From Liolophura sinensis (Eukaryota > Mollusca > Polyplacophora > Chitonida > Chitonidae): DNA of 44,884 nucleotides. The translations under genes were made by a program, and so were the position numbers. The stretch lies in the NCBI RefSeq assembly GCF_032854445.1, contig NW_027018302.1:1-44884 (forward strand), given 5' to 3'. Shown piece after piece: positions 1-12,076 of this stretch (position 1 is its first letter; each line of letters begins with the position of its first letter). The notes beneath the pieces are model-generated. The model was not told the origin of the DNA, made no database searches, and saw only the letters and a program-made list of their open reading frames with translations.

Positions 1-549
1 CAACATGTAGATCAAGACATTGAGTTTGTCTTCGACTTAGAAGTAAGACAATTGCTGGATGAGTTAAATTGGCTTGGCCCAAAGATTTGACGTCTTCTGG
101 GCTACGAAGGGCACATAACTTATAATGAAAAGTTGAATATAGTAATGACCAGTCGCGATATTACATAGTAAATGTAGCCGAATTGAATTAGCAAAAAGCC
201 CAGGCAAAAATCCAAAAGTGGGAAAAACTGTTCCAATGCTGCTGGTAAGAGGCTAATCCGACGTATTTTGTGACGAGAAATCGAAATGGTGCAAACCGCG
301 TTTGCTCTCCGACCAATACTTTTGGGCTGTAGCGACAATTGAATGAGCATTTATGTGAAAATCACGTGCCCAGCAACGGCTCTTACTCCATGGAAACCAA
401 GGAAATTTGCAATTTTTCAACAGCTGGAGATGCCTGGCCCAATTGCGCATCTTTGGCACCTTATTGATGTGGGTCAGTGTTTAATTGTACTTTTACAGCA
501 GACTGTATCAAGTACCTTGTGTTTTTTATATACAATGGGTGTGGTTTTT

Positions 550-2748
550 CAACATGTAGATAAAGACATTGAGTTTGTCTTCGACTTAGAAGTAAAGACA
601 ATTGCTGGATGAGTTAAATGGGCTTGGCCCAAAGATTTGACGTCTTCTGGGCTACCGAAGGGCACATAACTTATAATCAAAAGTTGATTATAGTAATGGA
701 CCAGTCGCGATATTACATAGTAAATGTAGCCGAATTGAATTAGCAAAAAGCCCCAGGCAAAAATCCCAAAGTGGAAAAAACTGTTCCAATGCTGCTGGTA
801 AGTGGCTAATCCGACGTATTTTGTGACGAGAAATCGAATGGTGCAAACCGCGTTGCTCTCCGACCAATACTTTTGGCTGTAGCGACAATTTGAATGAGCA
901 TTTGTGTGGAAAATCACGTGACAGAACGGCTCTTACTCCATGGAAACCAAGGAAATTTGCAATTTTTCAACAGCTGGAGATGCCTGGCCAATTGCGCATC
1001 TTTTGGCACCTTATTGATGTGGGTCAGTGTTCAATTGTACTTTTTACAGCAGACTGTATCAAGTACCTTGTTGTTTTTATATACAAATGGTGTGGTTTTT
1101 CAACATGTAGATAAAGACATTGAGTTTGTCTTCGACTTAGAAGTAAGACAATTGCTGGATGAGTTAAAATGGGCCTTGGCCCAAAGATTTGACGTCTTCT
1201 GGGCTACCGAAGGGCACATAACTTATAATCAAAAGTTGATTATAGTAATGACCCAGTCGCGATATTACATAGTAAATGTAGCCGAATTGAGTTAGCAAAA
1301 AGCCAGGCAAAAATCCCAAAGTGGAAAAACTGTTCCAATGCTGCTGGTAAGAGGCTAATCCGACGTATTTTGTGACGAGAAATCGAATGGTGCAAACCGC
1401 GTTGCTCTCCGACCAACACTTATGGCTTTATCTACAATTGAATGAGCATTTATGTGGAAAATCACGTGCCTAACAACGGCTCTTACTCCATGGAAACCAA
1501 GGAAATTTGCAATTTTTCAACAGCTGAGATGCCTGGCCCAATTGCGCATCTTTTGGCACCTTATTGATGTGGGTCAGTGTTTAATTGTACTTTTTACAGC
1601 AGACTGTATCAAGTACCTTGTTGTTTTTATATACAAATGGTGTGGTCTTTCAACATGTAGATAAAGACATTTGAGTTTTGTCTTCGACTTAGAAGTAAGA
1701 CAATTGCTGGATGAGTTAAATGGGCTTGGCCCAAAGATTTGACGTCTTCTGGGCTACCGAAGGGCACATAACTTATAATCAAAAAGTTGACTATAGTAAT
1801 GACCAGTCGCGATATTACATAGTAAATGTAGCCGAATTGAATTAGCAAAAAGCCCAGGCAAAAATCCAAAAGTGGAAAAACTGTTCCAATGCTGCTGGTA
1901 AGAGGCTAATCCGACGTATTTTGTGACGAGAAATCGAATGGTGCAAACCGCGTTGCTCTCCGACCAACACTTATGGCTGTAGCTACAATTGAATGAGCAT
2001 TTATGTGAAAATCACCTGCCTAACAACGGCTCTTACTCCATGGAAACCAAGGAAATTTGCAATTTTTCAACAGCTGGAGATGCCTGGCCCAATTGCGCAT
2101 CTTTTGGCACCTTATTGATGTGGGTCAGTGTTCAATTGTACTTTTTACAGCAGACTGTATCAAGTGCCTTGTGTTTTTATATACAAATGGTGTGGTTTTT
2201 CAACATGTAGATAAAGACATTGAGTTTGTCTTCGACTTAGAAGTAAGACAATTGCTGGATGAGTTAAATGGGCTTGGCCCAAAGATTTGACGTCTTCTGG
2301 GCTACCTAAGGGCACATAACTTATAATCAAAAGTTGAATATAGTAATGACCAGTCGCGATATTACATAGTAAATGTAGCCGAATTGAATTAGCAAAAAGC
2401 CCAGGCAAAAATCCAAAAGTGGAAAAACTGTTCCAATGCTGCTGATAGGAGATTAACCCGACGTATTTTGTGACGAGAAATCGAATGGTGCAAACCGCGT
2501 TGCTCTCCGACCAATACTTTTGGCTGTAGCGACAATTGAATGAGCATTTATGTGAAAATCACGTGACCAGCAACGGCTCTTACTCCATGGAAACCAAGGA
2601 AATTTGCAATTTTTCAACAGCTGGAGATGCCTGGCCCAATTGCGCATCTTATGGCACCTTATTGATGTGGGTCAGTGTTCAATTGTACTTTTTACAGCAG
2701 ACTGTATCAAGTACCTTGTTGTTTTTATATACAAATGGTGTGGTTTTT
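550..2748 (+). repeat. Four-monomer block A-B-C-D, copy 1
   Basis: Four successive monomers carry a fixed order of rare variants. A has AAGTGGCTAATCC near 797 and GCATTTGTGTG near 898. B has GAATTGAGTTAGC near 1285 and GGCTTTATCTAC near 1425. C has GTGGTCTTTC before its start and TTGACTATAG near 1788. D has AGTGCCTTGTG before its start, GCTACCTAAGG near 2301 and GGAGATTAACCC near 2447. The same order recurs about 3,847-3,850 bp (seven monomers) downstream, so this is a higher-order duplication. This copy contains many extra single bases in homopolymers. Confidence 0.85.
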
Positions 2749-4401
2749 CAACATGTAGATAAAGACATTGAGTTTGTCTTCGACTTAGAAGTAAGACAAT
2801 TGCTCGATGAGTTAAATGGGCTTGGCCCAAAGATTTGACGTCTTCTGGGCTACCGAAGGGCACATAACTTATAATGAAAAGTTGAATATAGTAATGACCA
2901 GTCGCGATATTACATAGTAAATGTAGCCGAATTGAATTAGCAAAAAGCCCAGGCAAAAATCCCAAAGTAGAAAAACTGTTCCAATGCTGCTGGTAAGAGG
3001 CTAATCCGCCGTATTTTGTGACGATAAATCGAATGGTGCAAACCGCGTTGCTCTCCGACCAATACTTTTGGCTGTAGCGACAATTGAATGAGCATTTATG
3101 TGAAAATCACGTGACCAGCAACGGCTCTTACTCCATGGAAACCAAGGAAATTTGCAATTTTTCAACAGCTGGAGATGCCTGGCCCAATTGCGCATCTTTT
3201 GGCACCTTATTGATGTGGGTCAGTGTTCAATTGTACTTTTTACAGCAGACTGTATCAAGTACCTTGTTGTTTTTATATACAAATGGTGTGGTTTTTCAAC
3301 ATGTAGATAAAGACATTGAGTTTGTCTTCGACTTAGAAGTAAGACAATTGCTGGATGAGTTAAATGGGCTTGGCCCAAAGATTTGACGTCTTCTGGGCTA
3401 CCGAAGGGCACATAACTTATAATCAAAAGTTGAATATAGTAATTGACCAGTCGCGATATTACATAGTAAATGTAGCCGAATTGAATTAGCAAAAGCCCCA
3501 GGCAAAAATCCAAAAGTGGAAAATCCTTGTTTCCAATGCTGCTGATAAGAGGCTAATCCGACGTCTTTTGTGACGAGAAATCGAATGGTGCAAACCGCGT
3601 TGCTCTCCGACCAATACTTTTGGCTGTAGCGACAATTGAATGAGCATTTATGTGAAAATCACGTGCCCAGCAACGGCTCTTACTCCATGGGAAACCACGG
3701 AAATTTGCAATTTTTTCAACAGCTGAGATGCCTGGCCCAATTGCGCATCTTTTGGCACCTTATTGATGTGGGTCAGTGTTTAATTGTACTTTTTACAGCA
3801 GACTGTATCAAGTACCTTGTGTTTTTTATATACAAATGGTGTGGTTTTTTCAACATGTAGATCAAGACATTGAGTTTGTCTTCGACTTAGAAGTAAGACA
3901 ATTGCTGGATGAGTTAAATGGGCTTGGCCCAAAGATTTTGACGTCTTCTGGGCTACCGAAGGGCACATAACTTATAATCAAAAGTTGAATATAGTAATGA
4001 CCAGTCGCGATATTACATAGTAAATGTAGCCGAATTGAATTAGCAAAAAGCCCAGGCAAAAATCCAAAAGTGGAAAAACTGTTCCAATGCTGCTGGTAAG
4101 AGGCTAATCCGACGTATTTTGTGACGAGAAATCGAATGGTGCAAACCGCGTTGCTCTCCGACCCAATACTTTTGGCTGTAGCGACAATTGAATGAGCATT
4201 TATGTGAAAATCACGTGCCCAGCAACGGCTCTTACTCCATGGAAACCAAGGAAATTTGCAATTTTTCAACAGCTGGAGATGCCTGGCCCAATTGCGCATC
4301 TTTTGGCACCTTATTGATGTGGGTCAGTGTTTAATTGTACTTTTTACAGCAGACTGTATCAAGTACCTTGTGTTTTTTATATACAAATGGTGTGGGTTTT
4401 T

Positions 4402-6595
4402 CAACATGTAGATAAAGATATTGAGTTTGTCTTCGACTTAGAAGTAAGACAATTGCTGGATGAGTTAAATGGGCTTGGCCCAAAGATTTGACGTCTTCTG
4501 GGCTACCGAAGGGCACATAACTTATAATCAAAAGTTGATTATAGTAATGACCAGTCGCGATATTACATAGTAAATGTAGCCGAATTGAATTAGCAAAAAG
4601 CCCAGGCAAAAATCCCAAAGTGGAAAAACTGTTCCAATGCTGCTGGTAAGTGGCTAATCCGACGTATTTTGTGACGAGAAATCGAATGGTGCAAACCGCG
4701 TTGCTCTCCGACCAATACTTTTGGCTGTGTAGCGACAATTGAATGAGCATTTGTGTGAAAATCACGTGACCAGCAACGGCTCTTACTCCATGGAAACCAA
4801 GGAAATTTGCAATTTTTCAACAGCTGGAGATGCCTGGCCCAATTGCGCATCTTTTGGCACCTTATTGATGTGGGTCAGTGTTCAATTGTACTTTTTACAG
4901 CAGACTGTATCAAGTACCTTGTTGTTTTTATATACAAATGGTGTGGTTTTTCAACATGTAGATAAAGACATTGAGTTTGTCTTCGACTTAGAAGTAAGAC
5001 AATTGCTGGATGAGTTAAATGGGCTTGGCCCAAAGATTTGACGTCTTCTGGGCTACCGAAGGGCAACATAACTTATAATCAAAAGTTGATTATAGTAATG
5101 ACCAGTCGCGATATTACATAGTAAATGTAGCCGAATTGAGTTAGCAAAAAGCCCAGGCAAAAATCCCAAAGTGGAAAAACTGTTCCAATGCTGCTGGTAA
5201 GAGGCTAATCCGACGTATTTTGTGACGAGAAATCGAATGGTGCAAACCGCGTTGCTCTCCGACCAACACTTATGGCTTTATCTACAATTGAATGAGCATT
5301 TATGTGAAAATCACGTGCCTAACAACGGCTCTTACTCCATGGAAACCAAGGAAATTTGCAATTTTTCAACAGCTGGAGATGCCTGGCCCAATTGCGCATC
5401 TTTTGGCACCTTATTGATGTGGGTCAGTGTTTAATTGTACTTTTTACAGCAGACTGTATCAAGTACCTTGTTGTTTTTATATACAAATGGTGTGGTCTTT
5501 CAACATGTAGATAAAGACATTGAGTTTGTCTTCGACTTAGAAGTAAGACAATTGCTGGATGAGTTAAATGGGCTTGGCCCAAAGATTTGACGTCTTCTGG
5601 GCTACCGAAGGGCACATAACTTATAATCAAAAGTTGACTATAGTAATGACCAGTCGCGATATTACATAGTAAATGTAGCCGAATTGAATTAGCAAAAAGC
5701 CCAGGCAAAAATCCAAAAGTGGAAAAACTGTTCCAATGCTGCTGGTAAGAGGCTAATCCGACGTATTTTGTGACGAGAAATCGAATGGTGCAAACCGCGT
5801 TGCTCTCCGACCAACACTTATGGCTGTAGCTACAATTGAATGAGCATTAATGTGAAAATCACGTGCCTAACAACGGCTCTTACTCCATGGAAACCAAGGA
5901 AATTTGCAATTTTTCAACAGCTGGAGATGCCTGTCCCAATTGCGCATCTTTTGGCACCTTATTGATGTGGGTCAGTGTTCAATTGTACTTTTTACAGCAG
6001 ACTGTATCAAGTGCCTTGTGTTTTTATATACAAATGGTGTGGTTTTTCAACATGTAGATAAAGACATTGAGTTTGTCTTCGACTTAGAAGTAAGACAATT
6101 GCTGGATGAGTTAAATGGGCTTAGCCCAAAGATTTGACGTCTTCTGGGCTACCTAAGGGCACATAACTTATAATCAAAAGTTGAATATAGTAATGACCAG
6201 TCGCGATATTACATAGTAAATGTAGCCGAATTGAATTAGCAAAAAGCCCAGGCAAAAATCCAAAAGTGGAAAAACTGTTCCAATGCTGCTGATAGGAGAT
6301 TAACCCGACGTATTTTGTGACGAGAAATCGAATGGTGCAAACCGCGTTGCTCTCCGACCAATACTTTTGGCTGTAGCGACAATTGAATGAGCATTTATGT
6401 GAAAATCACGTGACCAGCAACGGCTCTTACTCCATGGAAACCAAGGAAATTTGCAATTTTTCAACAGCTGGAGATGCCTGGCCCAATTGCGCATCTTTTG
6501 GCACCTTATTGATGTGGGTCAGTGTTTAATTGTACTTTTTACAGCAGACTGTATCAAGTACCTTGTGTTTTTTATATACAAATGGTGTGGTTTTT
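4402..6595 (+). repeat. Four-monomer block A-B-C-D, copy 2
   Basis: Carries all the markers of copy 1 in the same order: AAGTGGC near 4647, GCATTTGTGTG near 4747, GAGTTAGC near 5137, GGCTTTATCTAC near 5274, GTGGTCTTTC ending at 5501, TTGACTATAG near 5634, AGTGCCTTG near 6010, CTACCTAAGG near 6150 and GGAGATTAACCC near 6294. The offset from copy 1 is about 3,850 bp at the B marker and 3,847 bp at the D marker. The small difference comes from one-base indels in copy 1. Confidence 0.87.
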
Positions 6596-8240
6596 CAACA
6601 TGTAGATAAAGATATTGAGTTTGTCTTCGACTTAGAAGTAAGACAATTGCTGGATGAGTTAAATGGGCTTGGCCCAAAGATTTGACGTCTTCTGGGCTAC
6701 CGAAGGGCACATAACTTATAATCAAAAGTTGATTATAGTAATGACCAGTCGCGATATTACATAGTAAATGTAGCCGAATTGAATTAGCAAAAAGCCCAGG
6801 CAAAAATCCCAAAGTGGAAAAACTGTTCCAATGCTGCTGGTAAGTGGCTAATCCGACGTATTTTGTGACGAGAAATCGAATGGTGCAAACCGCGTTGCTC
6901 TCCGACCAATACTTTTGGCTGTAGCGACAATTGAATGAGCATTTGTGTGAAAATCACGTGACCAGCAACGGCTCTTACTCCATGGAAACCAAGGAAATTT
7001 GCAATTTTTCAACAGCTGGAGATGCCTGGCCCAATTGCGCATCTTTTGGCACCTTATTGATGTGGGTCAGTGTTCAATTGTACTTTTTACAGCAGACTGT
7101 ATCAAGTACCTTGTTGTTTTTATATACAAATGGTGTGGTTTTTCAACATGTAGATAAAGACATTGAGTTTGTCTTCGACTTAGAAGTAAGACAATTGCTC
7201 GATGAGTTAAATGGGCTTGGCCCAAAGATTTGACGTCTTCTGGGCTACCGAAGGGCACATAACTTATAATCAAAAGTTGATTATAGTAATGACCAGTCGC
7301 GATATTACATAGTAAATGTAGCCGAATTGAGTTAGCAAAAAGCCCAGGCAAAAATCCCAAAGTGGAAAAACTGTTCCAATGCTGCTGGTAAGAGGCTAAT
7401 CCGACGTATTTTTGTGACGAGAAATCGAATGGTGCAAACCGCGTTGCTCTCCGACCAACACTTATGGCTTTATCTACAATTGAATGAGCATTTATGTGAA
7501 AATCACGTGCCTAACAACGGCTCTTACTCCATGGAAACCAAGGAAATTTGCAATTTTTCAACAGCTGGAGATGCCTGGCCCAATTGCGCATCTTTTGGCA
7601 CCTTATTGATGTGGGTCAGTGTTTAATTGTACTTTTTACAGCAGACTGTATCAAGTACCTTGTTGTTTTTATATACAAATGGTGTGGTCTTTCAACATGT
7701 AGATAAAGACATTGAGTTTGTCTTCGACTTAGAAGTAAGACAATTGCTGGATGAGTTAAATGGGCTTGGCCCAAAGATTTGACGTCTTCTGGGCTACCGA
7801 AGGGCACATAACTTATAATCAAAAGTTGACTATAGTAATGACCAGTCGCGATATTACATAGTAAATGTAGCCGAATTGAATTAGCAAAAAGCCCAGGCAA
7901 AAATCCCAAAGTGGAAAAACTGTTCCAATACTGCTGGTAAGAGGCTAATCCGACGTATTTTGTGACGAGAAATCGAATGGTGCAAACCGCGTTGCTCTCC
8001 GACCAATACTTTTGGCTGTAGCGACAATTGAATGAGCATTTATGTGAAAATCACGTGACCAGCAACGGCTCTTACTCCATGGAAACCAAGGAAATTTGCA
8101 ATTTTTCAACAGCTGGAGATGCCTGGCCCAATTGCGCATCTTTTTGCACCTTATTGATGTGGGTCAGTGTTTAATTGTACTTTTTACAGCAGACTGTATC
8201 AAGTACCTTGTTGTTTTTATATACAAATGGTGTGGTTTTT
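6596..8240 (+). repeat. Partial block A-B-C, copy 3
   Basis: Immediately follows copy 2 in the same phase. A (AAGTGGC near 6843, GCATTTGTGTG near 6939), B (GAGTTAGC near 7329, TTTATCTAC near 7470) and the first half of C (GTGGTCTTTC ending 7693, TTGACTATAG near 7826) are present at an offset of four monomers (about 2,192 bp) from copy 2. In the second half of C the markers switch to another subtype (GCGACAATTG and GTGACCAGC in place of GCTACAATTG and GTGCCTAAC), so the shared tract ends inside the monomer. Confidence 0.82.
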
Positions 8241-9884
8241 CAACATATAGATAAAGACATCGAGTTTGTCTTCGACTTAGAAGTAAGACAATTGCTCGAT
8301 GAGTTAAATGGGCTTGGCCCAAAGATTTGACGTCTTCTGGGCTACCGAAGGGCACATAACTTATAATAAAAAGTTGACTATAGTAATGACCAGTCGCGAT
8401 ATTACATAGTAAATGTAGCCGAATTGAATTAGCAAAAAGCCCAGGCAAAAATCCAAAAGTGGAAAAACTGTTCCAATGCTGCTGATAAGAGGCTAATCCG
8501 ACGTATTTTGTGACGAGAAATCGAATGGTGCAAACCGCGTTGCTCTCCGACCAATACTTTTGGCTGTAGCGACAATTGAATGAGCATTTATGTGAAAATC
8601 ACGTGACCAGCAACGGCTCTTACTCCATGGAAACCAAGGAAATTTGCAATTTTTCAACAGCTGGAGATGCCTGGCCCAATTGCGCATCTTTTGGCACCTT
8701 ATTGATGTGGGTCAGTGTTTAATTGTACTTTTTACAGCAGACTGTATCAAGTACCTTTTTGTTTTTATATACAAATGGTGTGGTTTTTCAACATGTAGAT
8801 AAAGACATTGAGTTTGTCTTCGACTTAGAAGTAAGACAATTGCTGGATGAGTTAAATGGGCTTGGCCCAAAGATTTGACGTCTTCTGGGCTACCGAAGGG
8901 CACATAACTTATAATCAAAAGTTGAATATAGTAATGGCCAGTCGCGATATTACATAGTAAATGTAGCCGAATTGAATTAGCAAAAAGCCCAGGCAAAAAT
9001 CCAAAAGTGGAAAATCTGTTCCAATGCTGCTGGTAAGAGGCTAATCCACCGTATTTTGTGACGAGAAATCGAATGGTGCAAACCTCGTTGCTCTCCGACC
9101 AACACTTATGGCTGTAGCTACAATTGAATGAGCATTTATGTGAAAATCACGTGCCTAACAACGGCTCTTACTCCATGGAAACCAAGGAAATTTGCAATTT
9201 TTCAACAGCTGGAGATGCCTGGCCTAATTGCGCATCTTTTGGCACCTTATTGATGTGGGTCAGTGTTCAATTGTACTTTTTACAGCAGACTGTGTCAAGT
9301 ACATAGTTGTTTTTATATACAAATGGTGTGGTTTTTCAACATGTAGATAAAGACATTGAGTTTGTCTTCGACTTAGAAGTAAGACAATTGCTGGATGAGT
9401 TAAATGGGCTTGGCCCAAAGATTTGACGTCTTCTGGGCTACCGAAGGGCACATAACTTATAATGAAAAGTCGACTACAGTAATCACCAGTCGCAATAATA
9501 CATAGTAAATGTAGCCGAATTGAATTAGCAAAAAGCCCAGGCAAAAATCCCAAAGTGGAAAAACTGTTCCAATGCTGCTGATAAGAGGCTAATCCGACGT
9601 ATTTTGTGACGATAAATCGAATGGTGCAAACCGCGTTGCTCTCCGACCAATACTTTTGGCTGTAGCGACAATTGAATGAGCATTTATGTGAAAATCACGT
9701 GACCAGCAACGGCTCTTACTCCATGGAAACCAAGGAAATTTGCAATTTTTCAACAGCTGGAGATGCCTGGCCCAATTGCGCATCTTTTGGCACCTTATTG
9801 ATGTGGGTCAGTGTTTAATTGTACTTTTTACAGCAGACTGTATCAAGTACCTTGTGTTTTTTATATACAAATGGTGTGGTTTTT
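8241..9884 (+). repeat. Seven-monomer higher-order repeat, copy 1 (marker monomers)
   Basis: Three successive 548-bp monomers carry private variants that recur exactly 3,836 bp (7 x 548) downstream: GACATCGAG near 8256, AATAAA at 8365-8370, CCTTTTTGTTTTT near 8755, AATGGCCAG near 8934, AACCTCGTTG at 9081, TACATAGTTG near 9300, and a strongly altered dyad region (AAAAGTCGACTACAG at 9465, then TCGCAATAATAC). Sharing of so many independent variants at one fixed offset shows the block was duplicated as a unit. Homology probably begins a little earlier, near 8.1 kb. Confidence 0.9.
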
Positions 9885-10340
9885 CAACATGTAGATAAAG
9901 ACATTGAGTTTGTCTTCGACTTAGAAGTAAGACAATTGCTGGATGAGTTAAATGGGCTTGGCCCAAAGATTTGACGTCTTCTGGGCTACCGAAGGGCACA
10001 TAACTTATAATCAAAAGTTGAATATAGTAATGACCAGTCGCGATATTACATAGTAAATGTAGCCGAATTTAATTAGCAAAAAGCCCAGGCAAAAATCCCA
10101 AAGTGGAAAAACTGTTCCAATGCTGCTGGTAAGAGGCTAATCCGCCGTATTTTGTGACGAGAAATCGAATGGTGCACACCGCGTTGCTCTCCGACCAATA
10201 CTTTTGGCTGTAGCGACAATTGAATGAGCATTTATGTGAAAATCACGTGCCCAGCAACGGCTCTTACTCCATGGAAACCAAGGAAATTTGCAATTTTTCA
10301 ACAGCTGAAGATGCCTGGCCCAATTGCGCATCTTTTGGCA
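9589..10340 (+). repeat. Three-monomer (1,644-bp) duplication, copy 1
   Basis: Markers GACGATAAATCG near 9609, CGAATTTAATTAGC at 10064 and AATCCGCCG just after 10138 recur together exactly 1,644 bp (3 x 548) downstream. The tract lies inside the seven-monomer duplication interval, so the higher-order structure is nested. The GACGATAAATCG variant also appears near 13445, as expected from the 3,836-bp duplication. Confidence 0.75.
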
Positions 10341-11232
10341 CCTTATTGATGTGGGTCAGTGTTCAATTGTACTTTTTACAGCAGACTGTATCAAGTACCT
10401 TGTTGTTTTTATATACAAATGGTGTGGTTTTTCAACATGTAGATAAAGACATTGGATTTGTCTTCGACTTAGAAGTAAGACAATTGCTGGATGAGTTAAA
10501 TGGGCTTGGCCCAAAGATTTGACGTCTTCTGGGCTACCGAAGGGCACATAACTTATAATCAAAAATTGAATATAGTAATGACCAGTCGCGATATTACATA
10601 GTAAATGTAGCCGAATTAAATTAGCAAAAAGCCCAGGCAAAAATCCAAAAGTGGAAAAACTGTTCCAATGCTGCTGGTAAGAGGCTAATCCGCCGTATTT
10701 TGTGACGAGAAATCGAATGGTGCAAACCGCGTTGCTCTCCGACCAACACTTATGGCTGTAGCGACAATTGAATGAGCATTTATGTGAAAATCACGTGCCT
10801 AACAACGGCTCTTACTCCATGGAAACCAAGGAAATTTGCAATTTTTCAACAGCTGGAGATGCCTGGCCCAATTGCGCATCTTTTGGCACCTTATTGATGT
10901 GGGTCAGTGTTTAATTGTACTTTTTACAGCAGACTGTATCAAGTACCTTGTGTTTTTTATATACAAATGGTGTGGTTTTTCAACATGTAGATAAAGACAT
11001 TGAGTTTGTCTTCGACTTAGAAGTAAGACAATTGCTGGATGAGTTAAATGGGCTTGGCCCAAAGATTTGACGTCTTCTGGGCTACCGAAGGGCACATAAC
11101 TTATAATCAAAAGTTGAATATAGTAATGACCAGTCGCGATATTACATAGTAAATGTAGCCGAATTGAATTAGCAAAAAGCCCAGGCAAAAATCCCAAAGT
11201 GGAAAAACTGTTCCAATGCTGCTGATAAGAGG

Positions 11233-11984
11233 CTAATCCGACGTATTTTGTGACGATAAATCGAATGGTGCAAACCGCGTTGCTCTCCGACCAATACTTT
11301 TGGCTGTAGCGACAATTGAATGAGCATTTATGTGAAAATCACGTGACCAGCAACGGCTCTTACTCCATGGAAACCAAGGAAATTTGCATTTTTTCAACAG
11401 CTGGAGATGCCTGGCCCAATTGCGCATCTTTTGGCACCTTATTGATGTGGGCCAGTGTTTAATTGTACTTTTTACAGCAGACTGTATCAAGTACCTTGTG
11501 TTTTTTATATACAAATGGTGTGGTTTTTCAACATGTAGATAAAGACATTGAGTTTGTCTTCGACTTAGAAGTAAGACAATTGCTGGATGAGTTAAATGGG
11601 CTTGGCCCAAAGATTTGACGTCTTCTGGGCTACCGAAGGGCACATAACTTATAATCAAAAGTTGAATATAGTAATGACCAGTCGCGATATTACATAGTAA
11701 ATGTAGCCGAATTTAATTAGCAAAAAGCCCAGGCAAAAATCCCAAAGTGGAAAAACTGTTCCAATGCTGCTGGTAAGAGGCTAATCCGCCGTATTTTGTG
11801 ACGAGAAATCGAATGGTGCAAACGGCGTTGCTCTCCGACCAATACTTTTGGCTGTAGCGACAATTGAATGAGCATTTATGTGAAAATCACGTGACCAGCA
11901 ACGGCTCTTACTCCATGGAAACCAAGGAAATTTGCAATTTTTCAACAGCTGGAGATGCCTGGCCCAATTGCGCATCTTTTTGCA
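11233..11984 (+). repeat. Three-monomer (1,644-bp) duplication, copy 2
   Basis: Carries the partners of the 9.6-10.3 kb markers: GACGATAAATCG near 11253, CGAATTTAATTAGC at 11708 and CCGCCG near 11787. Small private changes are present (GGGCCAGTG near 11449, TTTGCATTTTTTC near 11385, AAACGGCG near 11820). Confidence 0.75.
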
Positions 11985-12076
11985 CCTTATTGATGTGGGT
12001 CAGTGTTTAATTGTACTTTTTACAGCAGACTGTATCAAGTACCTTGTTGTTTTTATATACAAATGGTGTGGTTTTT

